DNA of 45,787 nucleotides, taken from the NCBI GenBank assembly GCA_019454835.1, contig JACFNP010000001.1:66558-112344 (forward strand), given 5' to 3'. The translations under genes were made by a program, and so were the position numbers. Shown in pieces: positions 25,364 to 34,493 of the stretch. The stretch is from Rubellimicrobium sp. (GTDB lineage Bacteria; Pseudomonadota; Alphaproteobacteria; Rhodobacterales; Rhodobacteraceae). The notes below the pieces were generated by a model. That model saw only the letters and a program-made list of their open reading frames with translations. It was not told the DNA's origin and did no database searches. The first letter of the stretch is position 1. Every line of letters begins with the position of its first letter.

Positions 25364-26323
25364 ATGGCGAGCGATCCGGTATTGCCAGTGGCCCCCGTCG
25401 CCGATGCGAAAACCGGCAACTGGGTCGACACAAGCGCGCCCGCATCATGGCGGCCATGGCTGCGGCTGTCGCGGATCGACCGGCCGATCGGCACCTGGCT
25501 GCTGCTGATCCCCTGCTGGTGGGGGCTGCTGCTGGCGATGCTGGCCGACGGCCGCGCCGGATTGGGCGATCTCTGGGTCGCCGTTGCCTGCGCGGCGGGG
25601 GCGTTTCTCATGCGCGGGGCGGGTTGCACCTGGAACGACATCACCGACCGCGACATCGACGGGTCGGTCGAGCGCACCGCACGGCGCCCGATCCCCTCGG
25701 GGCAGGTCACGGCGCGGGGCGCGCTGGTCTGGGCGGTGCTGCAATGCCTTGTGGCCCTTGCGATCCTGCTGACCTTTCCGCCCGCCGCGATCTGGCTGGG
25801 CGTTGCCGCGCTGGTTCCTGCGGCGGTCTATCCCTTCGCCAAGCGGTTCACCTGGTGGCCACAGGTCTTTCTCGGCCTCGCGTTCAACTGGGGCGCGATG
25901 CTGGGCTGGGCCGCGCACGCCGATGCGCTGGGCTGGCCTGCCGTGGTGCTGTTCGCCTCGGGCATCGCCTGGACGCTGTTCTACGACACGATCTATGCCC
26001 ATCAGGACGCCGAGGACGACGCGCTCATCGGGGTGAAATCGACCGCGCGGCTGTTCGGCGCCGACAGCCCGCGCTGGCTGCGGGGCTTTCTGGTGGCCAC
26101 GGTGCTGCTCATGGGGCTGGCGGTGGTGCTGGCGGCGCGCGAACGTTCGATCCTGGCACTGGTCCTGGCGCTGGGCGCGCCCTGGGCGATGGGCTGGCAC
26201 ATGACATGGCAGCTCGTCCGCCTTGATCTGCACGACGGGCCGGGCCTGCTGCGGCTGTTTCGTTCAAATCGCGATGCCGGGCTGCTGGTTGTGCCGTTTC
26301 TTGCCGCTGCGCTGCTGTTCTGA
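25364..26323 (+). CDS. ubiA: 4-hydroxybenzoate polyprenyltransferase
   Basis: Attaches the polyprenyl tail in ubiquinone biosynthesis. The 319-residue membrane protein has about eight helices and both Asp-rich Mg-prenyl-diphosphate motifs: NDITDRDIDGSVERTARRP and DTIYAHQDAEDDALIGVKS. The N-terminal WVDTSAPASWRPWLRLSRIDRP is typical for the alphaproteobacterial family and supports the chosen start. It lacks a clear ribosome binding site and begins 11 bp from the divergent rsmE start. Confidence 0.95.
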   Translation: MASDPVLPVAPVADAKTGNWVDTSAPASWRPWLRLSRIDRPIGTWLLLIPCWWGLLLAMLADGRAGLGDLWVAVACAAGAFLMRGAGCTWNDITDRDIDGSVERTARRPIPSGQVTARGALVWAVLQCLVALAILLTFPPAAIWLGVAALVPAAVYPFAKRFTWWPQVFLGLAFNWGAMLGWAAHADALGWPAVVLFASGIAWTLFYDTIYAHQDAEDDALIGVKSTARLFGADSPRWLRGFLVATVLLMGLAVVLAARERSILALVLALGAPWAMGWHMTWQLVRLDLHDGPGLLRLFRSNRDAGLLVVPFLAAALLF

Positions 26324-26405
26324 GCGCCGCGATTGCACCCCCTGACGCCCGCCGCTACCAGTGCCCCGAATCGTTGCCTGATCGTTGCCCTGCACCCCAA
26401 GGTTG

Positions 26406-28328
26406 ATGCGCCTGCGAACTCTCATCCTCTCGGCCATCGCCTTTGCCGTCGCCGCCGTCGCGGCCTGGGGCAGCGCGCGCATCATCGCCCGCTCGGTCGA
26501 GGAACGCTCGGTGATGGCGGTGCGCGAGGCGCTCATCGACAACGGCCATGACTGGGCGCGTATCGTCGGCGACGGGTTGCAGATCGTCATCGAGGGCGAG
26601 GCGCCGACCGAGGCCCAGCGCTTCCGCGCCATTTCGGCGGCAGGCACCGTCGTCGATGCGAGCCGGGTCATCGACAACATGCATGTGACTGAATCCGCCG
26701 GGCTTTCGCCGCCGGAATTCTCGGTCGAGATCCTGCGCAACGATGGCGGGGTGTCGCTGGTGGGGCTGGTCCCCGCCGTGATGGACCGCGAGGCGCTGGG
26801 CGCGCGGGCGGGGTCCGCCGCCACGGGCCAGCCGGTCGCCGACCTGCTGCAATCGGCGGATTACCCGGTGCCCGAAGGCTGGAACCGCGCGCTCGATCTG
26901 GCGATGACCGCGCTGGCCCGCCTGCCGCGCGCCAAGATTTCCGTCACCCCCGGCCGGGTCGAGGTGACCGCCACCGCCCAAAGCCGCGAGGAACGCCGCC
27001 GCATCGAGACCGACCTTCGCGCCGCCGCGCCGCAGGGGGTGCGGCTGGCACTCGACATCAGCGCGCCGCGCCCGGTGATCGCGCCCTTCACCCTGCGCTT
27101 CGTCATCGACGACAACGGCGCCCGCTTCGACGCCTGCGCCGCCGATTCCGAGGCGTCGCGCGACGCGATCCTTGCCGCCGCCACCGCCGCCGGTGTCCTG
27201 CCCGGCGCAAGCTGCATCATCGGCCTCGGCACGCCGTCCTCGCACTGGGGCGAGGCGGCGGTCGCCGGTATCCGGGCGCTGGCCGAACTGGGTGCAGGGA
27301 CGCTGACGATCTCGAACACCGATGTCGCGCTGGTCGGCGAGCCGGGGTCCGACCCCGAGCGCTTTGAACAGGCGCGCCAGATGATCGAGGCGGACATGCC
27401 CTCGGCCTTTTCCCTTGCCGCCAGCCTGCCGGACGCCGTCCCGGTGATGATCGGCCCGCCCGAATTCAGCGTGACGGTCTCGGACACCGGTGCGACCCTG
27501 CGCGGGCGGCTGGGCGATGCGATGGCCGAAACCGCCGTGCGCAGCCTTGCCGAGGCCGAATTCGGCGCCGCGCGCGTCACGATGGCGACGCGGATCACGC
27601 CCGAGGGCCTGCCCGCAGGCTGGCCGGTGCGCGTCCTTGCCGGGATCGAGGCGCTGGGCCATGTGACGACCGGCAACCTGCGCGTGCAGCCCGACCGCAT
27701 CACCCTTTCCGGCCGCAGCGGCGAACCCGACGCGCATGACACGATCTCGCGGCTGCTGATCGAGCGGCTGGGCCAGGCGGCGAGCTTCACGCTGGACGTG
27801 ACCTATGACGAGGCGCTCGATCCGGCGGCGGCGCTGCTGCCGCCCGAGGAATGTCTCGCGCGCATCCGCGCCGTGACGGATGCCAGGAAGATCACCTTCG
27901 ACCCCGGATCGGCGACGATCTCGGGCCAGGGGATGCAGGCGCTGGACGGGATCGCCGACATCCTGCGCAACTGCGACGAGGCGCCGCTGCTCATCGCGGG
28001 CTACACCGACAGCCAGGGCCGCGAGGAGACGAACCTGCGTCTCAGCCAGAATCGCGCCGAGGCGGTGCTGAACGCGCTTCTGGCGCGCCGCGTGCCGGTG
28101 TCGAATTTCGAGGCCAGGGGCTACGGCGAGGCCGACCCGATCGCCGACAACGGCACCGAAGAGGGCCGCGAGGCCAACCGCCGCATCGAGTTCCGCCTGA
28201 ACGGCGGGGCGGCGGACGAGGGGGTGGCGGGCGATGCGGATGCCGCCGGGGGCGGCCCGGACCGCCCCGGCGTGCGGCTTCACGCGCGCCCGGATGATCT
28301 GGACACAGGCGCAGGGTCCGGCGGATGA
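26406..28328 (+). CDS. Large OmpA-family protein with BON-like repeats
   Basis: A 640-residue envelope protein. One N-terminal membrane or signal helix (LILSAIAFAVAAVAAWGSA) is followed by several repeated alpha/beta units that read like BON-type domains (for example VREALIDNGHDWARIVGDGL, then EAPTEAQRFRAISAAGTV). An OmpA C-terminal domain at about 495-600 has FDPGSATISGQGMQAL, GYTDSQGREETNLRLSQNRA and ANRRIEFRL. A low-complexity Gly/Asp/Ala tail ends the protein. It probably spans the periplasm and binds peptidoglycan. The next gene, a coiled-coil membrane protein, follows 25 bp later and may be co-transcribed. Confidence 0.85.
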   Translation: MRLRTLILSAIAFAVAAVAAWGSARIIARSVEERSVMAVREALIDNGHDWARIVGDGLQIVIEGEAPTEAQRFRAISAAGTVVDASRVIDNMHVTESAGLSPPEFSVEILRNDGGVSLVGLVPAVMDREALGARAGSAATGQPVADLLQSADYPVPEGWNRALDLAMTALARLPRAKISVTPGRVEVTATAQSREERRRIETDLRAAAPQGVRLALDISAPRPVIAPFTLRFVIDDNGARFDACAADSEASRDAILAAATAAGVLPGASCIIGLGTPSSHWGEAAVAGIRALAELGAGTLTISNTDVALVGEPGSDPERFEQARQMIEADMPSAFSLAASLPDAVPVMIGPPEFSVTVSDTGATLRGRLGDAMAETAVRSLAEAEFGAARVTMATRITPEGLPAGWPVRVLAGIEALGHVTTGNLRVQPDRITLSGRSGEPDAHDTISRLLIERLGQAASFTLDVTYDEALDPAAALLPPEECLARIRAVTDARKITFDPGSATISGQGMQALDGIADILRNCDEAPLLIAGYTDSQGREETNLRLSQNRAEAVLNALLARRVPVSNFEARGYGEADPIADNGTEEGREANRRIEFRLNGGAADEGVAGDADAAGGGPDRPGVRLHARPDDLDTGAGSGG

Positions 28329-28353
28329 TGGCGCCAGGGATAGGGATTGGTCG

Positions 28354-28674
28354 ATGAACCGCTCGGAATTCATCCTTGCTACCGCCGTGGTGCTGTTCGT
28401 CGCCTTTCTTCTGGGATGGTTCGCCTACTGGCTGGTCCACAGGTTCACGCGCGTGACGGGCGTGGACATCGGTGAACTGGACCGGATGGCGCAGGCGCTG
28501 CACGAGGCCGAGGAAACCCGCGATCAGGCCATAACCTATCTTCAGCAGCGCGAGGCCGAGATCACCAACCAGCTTACCCAGACCGAGGCCGAATTGCGCG
28601 CCGCGATGGACGCTCTGCGCGACGCGCGACGCGAGACCGAGGCCCTGCGCGCCGTCGGTCAGCCGCCGCTATGA
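28354..28674 (+). CDS. Small coiled-coil membrane protein
   Basis: A 106-residue protein. An N-terminal membrane helix (FILATAVVLFVAFLLGWFAY) is followed by about 65 residues of heptad-like Glu/Ala/Gln-rich helix (MAQALHEAEETRDQAITYLQ, EITNQLTQTEAELRAAMDAL). The topology suggests an inner-membrane-anchored coiled coil. No family is recognised by function. Close linkage to the OmpA/BON gene suggests a shared envelope role. Its last six bases overlap the convergent tsaC gene. Confidence 0.75.
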   Translation: MNRSEFILATAVVLFVAFLLGWFAYWLVHRFTRVTGVDIGELDRMAQALHEAEETRDQAITYLQQREAEITNQLTQTEAELRAAMDALRDARRETEALRAVGQPPL

Positions 28675-29625
28675 GCGGTCGCGCGGTGCGGCGGCACGCG
28701 CAAGGCGGTCGTTGATCGCCACGCCCAGCCCCCGACGCGGGATCGGCGCGACGCAGATCGCTTCGGCGCCCGCCTCGTCCAGCCGGTGCAGCATCGCGAA
28801 CAGGTTCGCGGCGGCCTCGGTCATGTCGGCTGACGGCGACAGGTTCAGCGCGCCGTCCACCGGCCCGAAACCCAGCATCACCTCGCCGGGGTGCGCCTCG
28901 GTCGCCTCCAGCCGCACCCTCCCGCGCGGCGCATAATGCGAGGCAAGCTGTCCCGGCGAAGTGGGCTGCGCCGGGCTGTCCGGGCGGCGCAGCGGCTGGC
29001 CGAGCACCCGCGCGATATCCTCGCCCGCCACGCCGCCGGGGCGCAGCAGGACCGGCGCGTCGCTGTCGAAGCCGACGATGGTTGATTCGACGCCCACCGG
29101 CGTTGCGCCGCCATCAAGCACCGCAGCGATGCGGCCCGACAGCCCCGCGACCACATGCGCCGCCGTCGTCGGGCTGATTCGCCCCGACGGATTCGCGGAC
29201 GGCGCCGCCACCGGCCCGCCGAACGCGGCCAGCAGCGCGCGCGCCACCGGATGCGCGGGCACCCGCAGCGCGACCGAGTCCAGCCCCGCCGTGACCAGCC
29301 TCGATATCCCGGCCCCCGCGCGCAGCGGCAGCACCAGCGTCAGCGGCCCCGGCCAGAACGCATCGGCAAGGGCGCGCGCCTTGGGTGAAAACGCCGCGAT
29401 CTGCTGCGCTGTGTCGGTATCGGCGACGTGGACGATCAGCGGATTGAACGCGGGCCGCCCCTTGGCCGCATAGATGCCCGCCACCGCGCGATCATCGCGC
29501 GCATCGGCACCAAGACCGTAGACCGTCTCGGTCGGAAAGGCGACCTGCCGCCCCTCGCGCAGCAGCGCGGCGGCGCGGGCGATGCCGTCCGCATCGGCGG
29601 CAAGCGTGATGGTCGCCTTCTCCAT
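28669..29625 (-). CDS. tsaC: L-threonylcarbamoyladenylate synthase (Sua5 type)
   Basis: Makes threonylcarbamoyl-AMP for the t6A37 modification of ANN-decoding tRNAs. The 318-residue protein has the YrdC core (RQVAFPTETVYGLGADA; FWPGPLTLVLPL; SANPSGRISPT) and an additional C-terminal Sua5 domain of about 100 residues after LRPGGVAGEDIARVLG, as in the long Sua5 family. It is convergent with the preceding coiled-coil gene (6-bp overlap). Confidence 0.94.
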   Translation of the reverse strand: MEKATITLAADADGIARAAALLREGRQVAFPTETVYGLGADARDDRAVAGIYAAKGRPAFNPLIVHVADTDTAQQIAAFSPKARALADAFWPGPLTLVLPLRAGAGISRLVTAGLDSVALRVPAHPVARALLAAFGGPVAAPSANPSGRISPTTAAHVVAGLSGRIAAVLDGGATPVGVESTIVGFDSDAPVLLRPGGVAGEDIARVLGQPLRRPDSPAQPTSPGQLASHYAPRGRVRLEATEAHPGEVMLGFGPVDGALNLSPSADMTEAAANLFAMLHRLDEAGAEAICVAPIPRRGLGVAINDRLARAAAPRDRS

Positions 29626-29726
29626 GACGTAACGTCAGCCTCCGTGCCGATGGCGTTTCACCGCCCGCCCGCACATAGTCCCGGCCGCCCCGCAAGTGAA
29701 CCCGCCGCAGCCGCGAGGAGAGCCGC

Positions 29727-31409
29727 ATGACCTGGCAATCGCCCACGGATGAAATCCGCTTTCACCTTGACCATGTCGCGGATTACGGCGCGCTGGCGCA
29801 GACCGGCCGCTTTGCCGAGGCCACACCCGACACCAGCGCCGCCGTGCTGGCCGAGGCCGGGCGGCTGTGTGACGAGGTGCTGGCCCCGGCCAACGCGGCA
29901 GGCGACCTGCACCCGGCGCGGCTGGAAGATGGCGAGGTGATTTCCTCGCCCGGTTTCGCCGAGGCGTTCCGCCAGATTGCCGCAGGCGGCTGGATCGGCC
30001 TTGCCGCCAGCCCCGATCACGGCGGCGCGGGCCTGCCGCTGGTGCTGGCGACGGCGGTGAACGAGATGATGTCGGGCGCGAACCTCGCGCTGCAACTGAA
30101 CCCGCTGCTCACACAGGGCCAGATCGAGGCGCTGACCCGCCATGCCCCCGAAGGCTGGGTCCGCGACACGGTGCTGCCGAAGCTGGTCGCGGGCGAATGG
30201 TCGGGCACGATGAACCTGACCGAGCCGCAGGCCGGGTCCGACGTGGGCGCGCTGGCCACGCGGGCACAACCGGACGGCGACGGCACCTTCGCCATCACGG
30301 GGTCGAAGATCTTCATCACCTGGGGTGAATGCGATTTCGTCGGAAACATCAGCCATCTGGTGCTTGCCCGCCTGCCCGGCGCGCCTGCGGGCACGCGCGG
30401 CATCAGCCTGTTTCTGGTGCCGAAATTCCTGCCAGATACCGGCGCCCGCAACGCCGTCCATGCGACGCGGCTGGAACACAAGCTGGGCCTGCACGGTTCA
30501 CCCACCGCCGAGATGCGCTTCGAGGGCGCGAAGGGCTGGCTGATCGGCGCCGAGGGCGGCGGCATGGCGGCGATGTTCACGATGATGAACCACGCGCGGC
30601 TGGGGGTGGCGGCGCAGGGGGTCGGCATCGCCGAGGCGGCGCTGCAACTGGCGCGCGCCCATGCGCAAACCCGCGTGCAGGGCGGCGGCTCGATCATCGG
30701 ACACCCGGATGTGCGCCGGATGCTGGCCACCATGGAGGCCGACCTGTTCGCCGCCCGCGCGATCATGTTCGCCTGCGCCTTGGCCATCGACATGGCCGCC
30801 GCGACCGGCGCGCCCGAGTGGCAGGCCCGCGCCGGGCTGCTGACGCCGATCGCCAAGGCGTTCTGCACCGACACCGGCCATGACGCCGCCCAGACCGGCA
30901 TCCAGATTCACGGCGGCATGGGCTATATCGAGGAGACCGGCGCCGCCCGCCTGGCCTGCGACGTGCGGGTGACGCAGATCTACGAGGGCACCAACGGGAT
31001 TCAGGCGCTCGATCTGGTCGGGCGCAAGCTGGCTGACGGCGGGGCCGCCGCCCGTGTGCTGATCGGCGAGGTGGCGGCAACGGCGGCGGCATCGCCGCTG
31101 CCGGACCTCGCCGCCCCCGTCGCCCGCGCGACCGACGCCCTGCGCGCCACGCTCGATGTCCTGCTGGCCCGCCCGGTGCCTGAACGCGGCGGCGCGGCAG
31201 TGCCGTTCCTGCGCGCCTTCGCCCGTGTGCTGGGCGCCGGGGCGCATCTGAAGGCCGCCGCCGCCGATCCGGGCCGCAAACCGCTGGCGGCCTTCTACAT
31301 CCGCCGCCTGCTGCCCGAGACTGCCGCACTGCTGGCGGCGGCAGACGATGACCCCGCGACTATCGCCGACCTCGATGCCCTGCGACGGGTTGGCGCAGGG
31401 GGCAGGTGA
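29727..31409 (+). CDS. Acyl-CoA dehydrogenase with C-terminal extension (DmdC-like subfamily)
   Basis: A 560-residue flavin-dependent acyl-CoA dehydrogenase. It contains MNLTEPQAGSDVGAL (FAD-binding signature), ITGSKIFITWGE, HKLGLHGSPTAEMRFEGA, IHGGMGYIEETGAARL and the catalytic-side YEGTNGIQALDLVGRKL. An extra C-terminal helical domain, absent from short-chain enzymes, places it with the 3-methylmercaptopropionyl-CoA dehydrogenase/long ACAD group common in marine Rhodobacteraceae. Substrate is inferred only; other members act on various acyl-CoAs. GAGGAG precedes the ATG. Confidence 0.9.
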   Translation: MTWQSPTDEIRFHLDHVADYGALAQTGRFAEATPDTSAAVLAEAGRLCDEVLAPANAAGDLHPARLEDGEVISSPGFAEAFRQIAAGGWIGLAASPDHGGAGLPLVLATAVNEMMSGANLALQLNPLLTQGQIEALTRHAPEGWVRDTVLPKLVAGEWSGTMNLTEPQAGSDVGALATRAQPDGDGTFAITGSKIFITWGECDFVGNISHLVLARLPGAPAGTRGISLFLVPKFLPDTGARNAVHATRLEHKLGLHGSPTAEMRFEGAKGWLIGAEGGGMAAMFTMMNHARLGVAAQGVGIAEAALQLARAHAQTRVQGGGSIIGHPDVRRMLATMEADLFAARAIMFACALAIDMAAATGAPEWQARAGLLTPIAKAFCTDTGHDAAQTGIQIHGGMGYIEETGAARLACDVRVTQIYEGTNGIQALDLVGRKLADGGAAARVLIGEVAATAAASPLPDLAAPVARATDALRATLDVLLARPVPERGGAAVPFLRAFARVLGAGAHLKAAAADPGRKPLAAFYIRRLLPETAALLAAADDDPATIADLDALRRVGAGGR

Positions 31410-31463
31410 CAGGCCCGCGCAAATCGGCTAACCGGATGGAAAGATACCCGAAGGAGACGCCGC

Positions 31464-31604
31464 ATGGCCGAACAGCAATTCGTCCACGGACAGATGGACA
31501 CCACCAACCAGGAAAAGACCTTTGCCGGCTTCATCAAGTTCGTGACGCGCGGCTTCATCATCGCGGCAGTCGCGCTGATCGTGGCGGCGCTTCTCAACGC
31601 CTGA
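31464..31604 (+). CDS. aa3-type cytochrome c oxidase subunit IV (46 residues)
   Basis: A very short gene easily missed. AAGGAGA lies six bases before the ATG. The N-terminal soluble segment HGQMDTTNQEKTFAGFIKF and a single C-terminal helix (GFIIAAVALIVAALLNA) match the small bacterial aa3 oxidase subunit IV family (PF07835 type), which packs against subunits I and III. The other cox genes are not in the window. Its stop overlaps the next start by one base (TGATG). Confidence 0.85.
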   Translation: MAEQQFVHGQMDTTNQEKTFAGFIKFVTRGFIIAAVALIVAALLNA

Positions 31605-32248
31605 TGATCGACCGGCGCGCCTTCGTCATCGGCGCTCCGCTGGTTCTTGCCGGATGCACGGGCAAGGCGGTGTGGGCGCCCGAGGTCGCCGTGGCCCGCG
31701 CGCGGTTCGTCGCGCCGGGGCCGCCGCTGGTGACGCTGTATACCTGCCTCAATAACGACACCCGCAACGGCGCCCATACGGGGCTGCTCATCAACGCCGA
31801 CCAGCGGGTGCTTTTCGACCCGGCGGGCAGCTTCACCTCGCCGGGTCTGGTCGAACGCAACGACCTCTACTACGGCGTCACCGACGCGCTCGAGGCCGAA
31901 TATACCGGATTCCAGGCCAGCGGCGGCTATCACCTTGTCAAGCTGACCGTCGATCTGGCCCCGCAGGAGGCCGCGCTTGCCTTTGCCGCCGCGCAGGTCG
32001 AGGGGCCGGTCGCCCGGACCCAGTGCACCCGCGCCGCCGCGCATGTGCTCAAGGCGGTGCCGCGTTTCGCGCATCTGCGCAGCTCGCTCTTTCCCGACAA
32101 CCTCATGCGCCAGTTCGCGGCGCTGCCGGGTGTGACGGCGCGGCTGGTCTATCTGGACGATGACCAGTGGCGCGCGGGTGCCGAGGAAGCCTATGCGCGC
32201 GATGTTCTCGCCCGCATGGCGTCCCCGCCCGCTGCACCGGCGGCATGA
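31604..32248 (+). CDS. Putative lipoprotein, possible permuted papain-like hydrolase
   Basis: A 214-residue conserved protein of unknown function. The N-terminus combines a twin-arginine-like DRRAFVIG with a lipobox VLAGC (C18), so export by Tat and lipidation are possible. The body has GAHTGLLI (H58) followed by VLFDPAGSF, and later TQCTRAAAHVLKAVP (C141). A histidine on an early strand and a cysteine opening a later helix is the order of circularly permuted NlpC/P60-type hydrolases. That assignment is inference; a structural comparison would decide it. It is coupled to the cox IV gene by a TGATG overlap. Confidence 0.7.
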   Translation: MIDRRAFVIGAPLVLAGCTGKAVWAPEVAVARARFVAPGPPLVTLYTCLNNDTRNGAHTGLLINADQRVLFDPAGSFTSPGLVERNDLYYGVTDALEAEYTGFQASGGYHLVKLTVDLAPQEAALAFAAAQVEGPVARTQCTRAAAHVLKAVPRFAHLRSSLFPDNLMRQFAALPGVTARLVYLDDDQWRAGAEEAYARDVLARMASPPAAPAA

Positions 32249-32285
32249 GATGCGGCCCGTCGAGCGGGCGCAGGATGCAATCCCG

Positions 32286-32855
32286 ATGGACATGCCCGCT
32301 GCGGTGATTCTCGCCGGGGGCCTCGCCACGCGGATGGGCGGCGGCGACAAGGGGCTGCGGCCCTGGCGGAGGGCGACGCTGCTCGACGCCGTCATCGCCC
32401 GCATCGCCCCGCAGGTGGGCGCGCTGGCGCTGAACGCCAACGGTGACGCGGCGCGTTTCGCCCGCTTCGGTCTGCCGGTCCTGCCCGATCCGGTGCCCGG
32501 CCACCCCGGCCCGCTGGCGGGCGTGCTGGCGGCGCTGGAATGGACGCAGGCGCGCGGGCGGACGCGCGTTCTCACCGTCCCCTGCGATACGCCCGACCTG
32601 CCCGCCGATCTGGTCAGGCACCTGCGGGCGGCGGACGCCGGGCGGGGGGCGGTGGCGGCGGATGCGTCGGGGCGCCTGCATCCGACCGTTGCCCTGTGGC
32701 CGGTGGCGCTGGCCCCCGCGCTGGCGGATTACCTGTCCACCGGCGGGCGACGTGTCGGCAGGTTTGCCGCGCAGGCGGGCCTTGCGGTCGCGCGATTTCC
32801 CGCAGCCGCCGCCGACCCCTTCGCCAACGTCAACAGCCCGGACGACCTGCAATGA
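32286..32855 (+). CDS. mobA: Molybdenum cofactor guanylyltransferase
   Basis: Links GMP to molybdopterin to make the guanine dinucleotide form of Moco. The 189-residue protein has the nucleotide-binding loop ILAGGLATRMGGGDKGLRPW, LTVPCDTPDLPADLV and the C-terminal FANVNSPDDL. The start is uncertain: ATG at 32286 (weak AGGA ten bases upstream), 32292 or 32250 are all in frame. Its stop overlaps the next gene's ATG (ATGA). No molybdoenzyme genes are nearby. Confidence 0.92.
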   Translation: MDMPAAVILAGGLATRMGGGDKGLRPWRRATLLDAVIARIAPQVGALALNANGDAARFARFGLPVLPDPVPGHPGPLAGVLAALEWTQARGRTRVLTVPCDTPDLPADLVRHLRAADAGRGAVAADASGRLHPTVALWPVALAPALADYLSTGGRRVGRFAAQAGLAVARFPAAAADPFANVNSPDDLQ

Positions 32856-33454
32856 GCGGCCTTCCCCCAGGCGTCACCATCACGCCGGGCTTTGCCGAGG
32901 CCGAACGTCCCGTGGTCGCGTCCCTTTACTGGCAGGCGTTCGGCGCCAAACTTGGCCGCGTCCTCGGCCCCGACCGCAAGGCGCGCGAATTCCTGACCGT
33001 CGCGCTGGACCCGCGCCATGCGCTCTGCGCCCGCGACGGGGATGGCGGCCTGCTGGGCGTTGCCGGGTTCAAGACCTTTTCGGGCGGGCTGGTCGACGGC
33101 GGGTTGCGGCGGCTGGTCGGCACCTACGGCACGATGGGCGCATCGTGGCGGATGGTGCTTCTTGCCGCGCTGGGCAACGACATCGACAACCGCCGCTTCC
33201 TGATCGACGGGCTGTTCGTCGCTCCCGATGCGCGGGGACGGGGGATCGGCACGGCGCTGATCCTCGCGCTCGAGGCCGAGGCAAGGCGGCGTGGCCATGA
33301 CGAATTGCGTCTTGAAGTGATCGACGAGAACATCCGCGCCCGCGCGCTGTATGAACGGCTGGGCTTTGCCGTCGTGGGGCGTCACCGGCTCGGCTTCCTG
33401 CGCTGGGTGTTCGGCTTTCGCGGCGCCGCCACCATGGTGCGGGTGCTGCCATGA
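32852..33454 (+). CDS. GNAT-family N-acetyltransferase
   Basis: A 200-residue GNAT protein. The acetyl-CoA pyrophosphate-binding motif is VAPDARGRGIGTALI, and the following helix/strand pair LRLEVIDENIRARALYERLGF is the motif-B signature. Acceptor unknown. Coupled to mobA by a 4-bp overlap, and 13 bp before the next gene, so it likely forms part of a mobA-GNAT-hydrolase transcription unit. Confidence 0.88.
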   Translation: MSGLPPGVTITPGFAEAERPVVASLYWQAFGAKLGRVLGPDRKAREFLTVALDPRHALCARDGDGGLLGVAGFKTFSGGLVDGGLRRLVGTYGTMGASWRMVLLAALGNDIDNRRFLIDGLFVAPDARGRGIGTALILALEAEARRRGHDELRLEVIDENIRARALYERLGFAVVGRHRLGFLRWVFGFRGAATMVRVLP

Positions 33455-33467
33455 GGGGGATGCCGCA

Positions 33468-34478
33468 ATGACCGACGAGGTTCTGGTCAGCCGCACGGGC
33501 GCTGCGGGCCATCTGCGACTGAACCGTCCGGCGGCGCTGAACAGCCTGACCGGGGGCATGGTCGAGGCGCTGCACGCGGGCCTTGACCGGCACCTTGCCG
33601 ACCGCATGGTGCAGGTGATCGTGCTGTCGGGCGAAGGCGCGCGCGGGCTGTGCGCCGGGGCCGACATCAAGATGCTGGCCGATCTGGGCTTTCGGGCGCC
33701 CGGTCAGGCGCTGGCGTTCTGGCGCCGGGAATACATGCTCGTCGCCCGGATCGCGCAGGCGGCCAAGCCCTGGGTCGCGCTGATGGACGGCATCTGCATG
33801 GGCGGCGGCGCGGGGCTGTCGATGCACGGCGCGCATCGGGTGGTGACGGAACGCACCCGGTTCGCCATGCCCGAGACCGGGATCGGCTATTTCCCCGATG
33901 TCGGGGCGACATGGGCGCTGCCGCGCGCGCCGGGGATGCTCGGCTTCTGGATCGGGCTGACCGGCGCGACGATCAGCGCCGCCGACGTGATCGCCGCCGG
34001 GCTGGCCGATGTCATGGTGCCCTCGGCAAGCCTGCCCGCGCTGGTCGCGGCGCTGGAATCCGGCCAGCGCGTCGCGGATGCGCTGGCCGCCCATGCCGTC
34101 GATCCGGGGCCGTCCGCGCTGGCGCGGGACGTGGCGGGCATCGCCCCGGCCCTTGCCGCGCCCGACATGGCCGGGGTCATGGCCGCGCTGGACGCCGACG
34201 ACAGCGCCTTTGCGCGCGAGACGCGGGACATCCTTGCGACCCGTTCGCCCGCCAGCCTTGCCTTCACGCTGCACCTGCTGCGCGCGGGCGCGCAAAGCCC
34301 CGACCTTGCCGCCTGCCTCGCGCGCGAGCTTGAGGCGGATGCGCTGTTCCTGCGCCGGGCGGATTTCTACGAAGGCATCCGCGCCGCCGTCATCGACCGC
34401 GACCGCAACCCGAGGTGGGAACGGGTGGCTGCGGATGACCTGACCGCCGAATCCGTCGCGGGCTGGTTCACGCAATGA
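33468..34478 (+). CDS. Enoyl-CoA hydratase/isomerase family protein, 3-hydroxyisobutyryl-CoA hydrolase-like
   Basis: A 336-residue crotonase-fold protein. The length beyond 330 residues and the motifs GLCAGADIKML, GICMGGGAGLSMHGAHRV and FAMPETGIGYFPDVGATWAL match 3-hydroxyisobutyryl-CoA hydrolase of valine catabolism better than plain enoyl-CoA hydratases. The C-terminal helical part (DALFLRRADFYEGIRAAVID) is also of that type. It would release 3-hydroxyisobutyrate from its CoA ester. An enoyl-CoA hydratase lies downstream beyond a repeat copy. Confidence 0.86.
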   Translation: MTDEVLVSRTGAAGHLRLNRPAALNSLTGGMVEALHAGLDRHLADRMVQVIVLSGEGARGLCAGADIKMLADLGFRAPGQALAFWRREYMLVARIAQAAKPWVALMDGICMGGGAGLSMHGAHRVVTERTRFAMPETGIGYFPDVGATWALPRAPGMLGFWIGLTGATISAADVIAAGLADVMVPSASLPALVAALESGQRVADALAAHAVDPGPSALARDVAGIAPALAAPDMAGVMAALDADDSAFARETRDILATRSPASLAFTLHLLRAGAQSPDLAACLARELEADALFLRRADFYEGIRAAVIDRDRNPRWERVAADDLTAESVAGWFTQ

Positions 34479-34493
34479 CCCCCGCCAGGGCAA

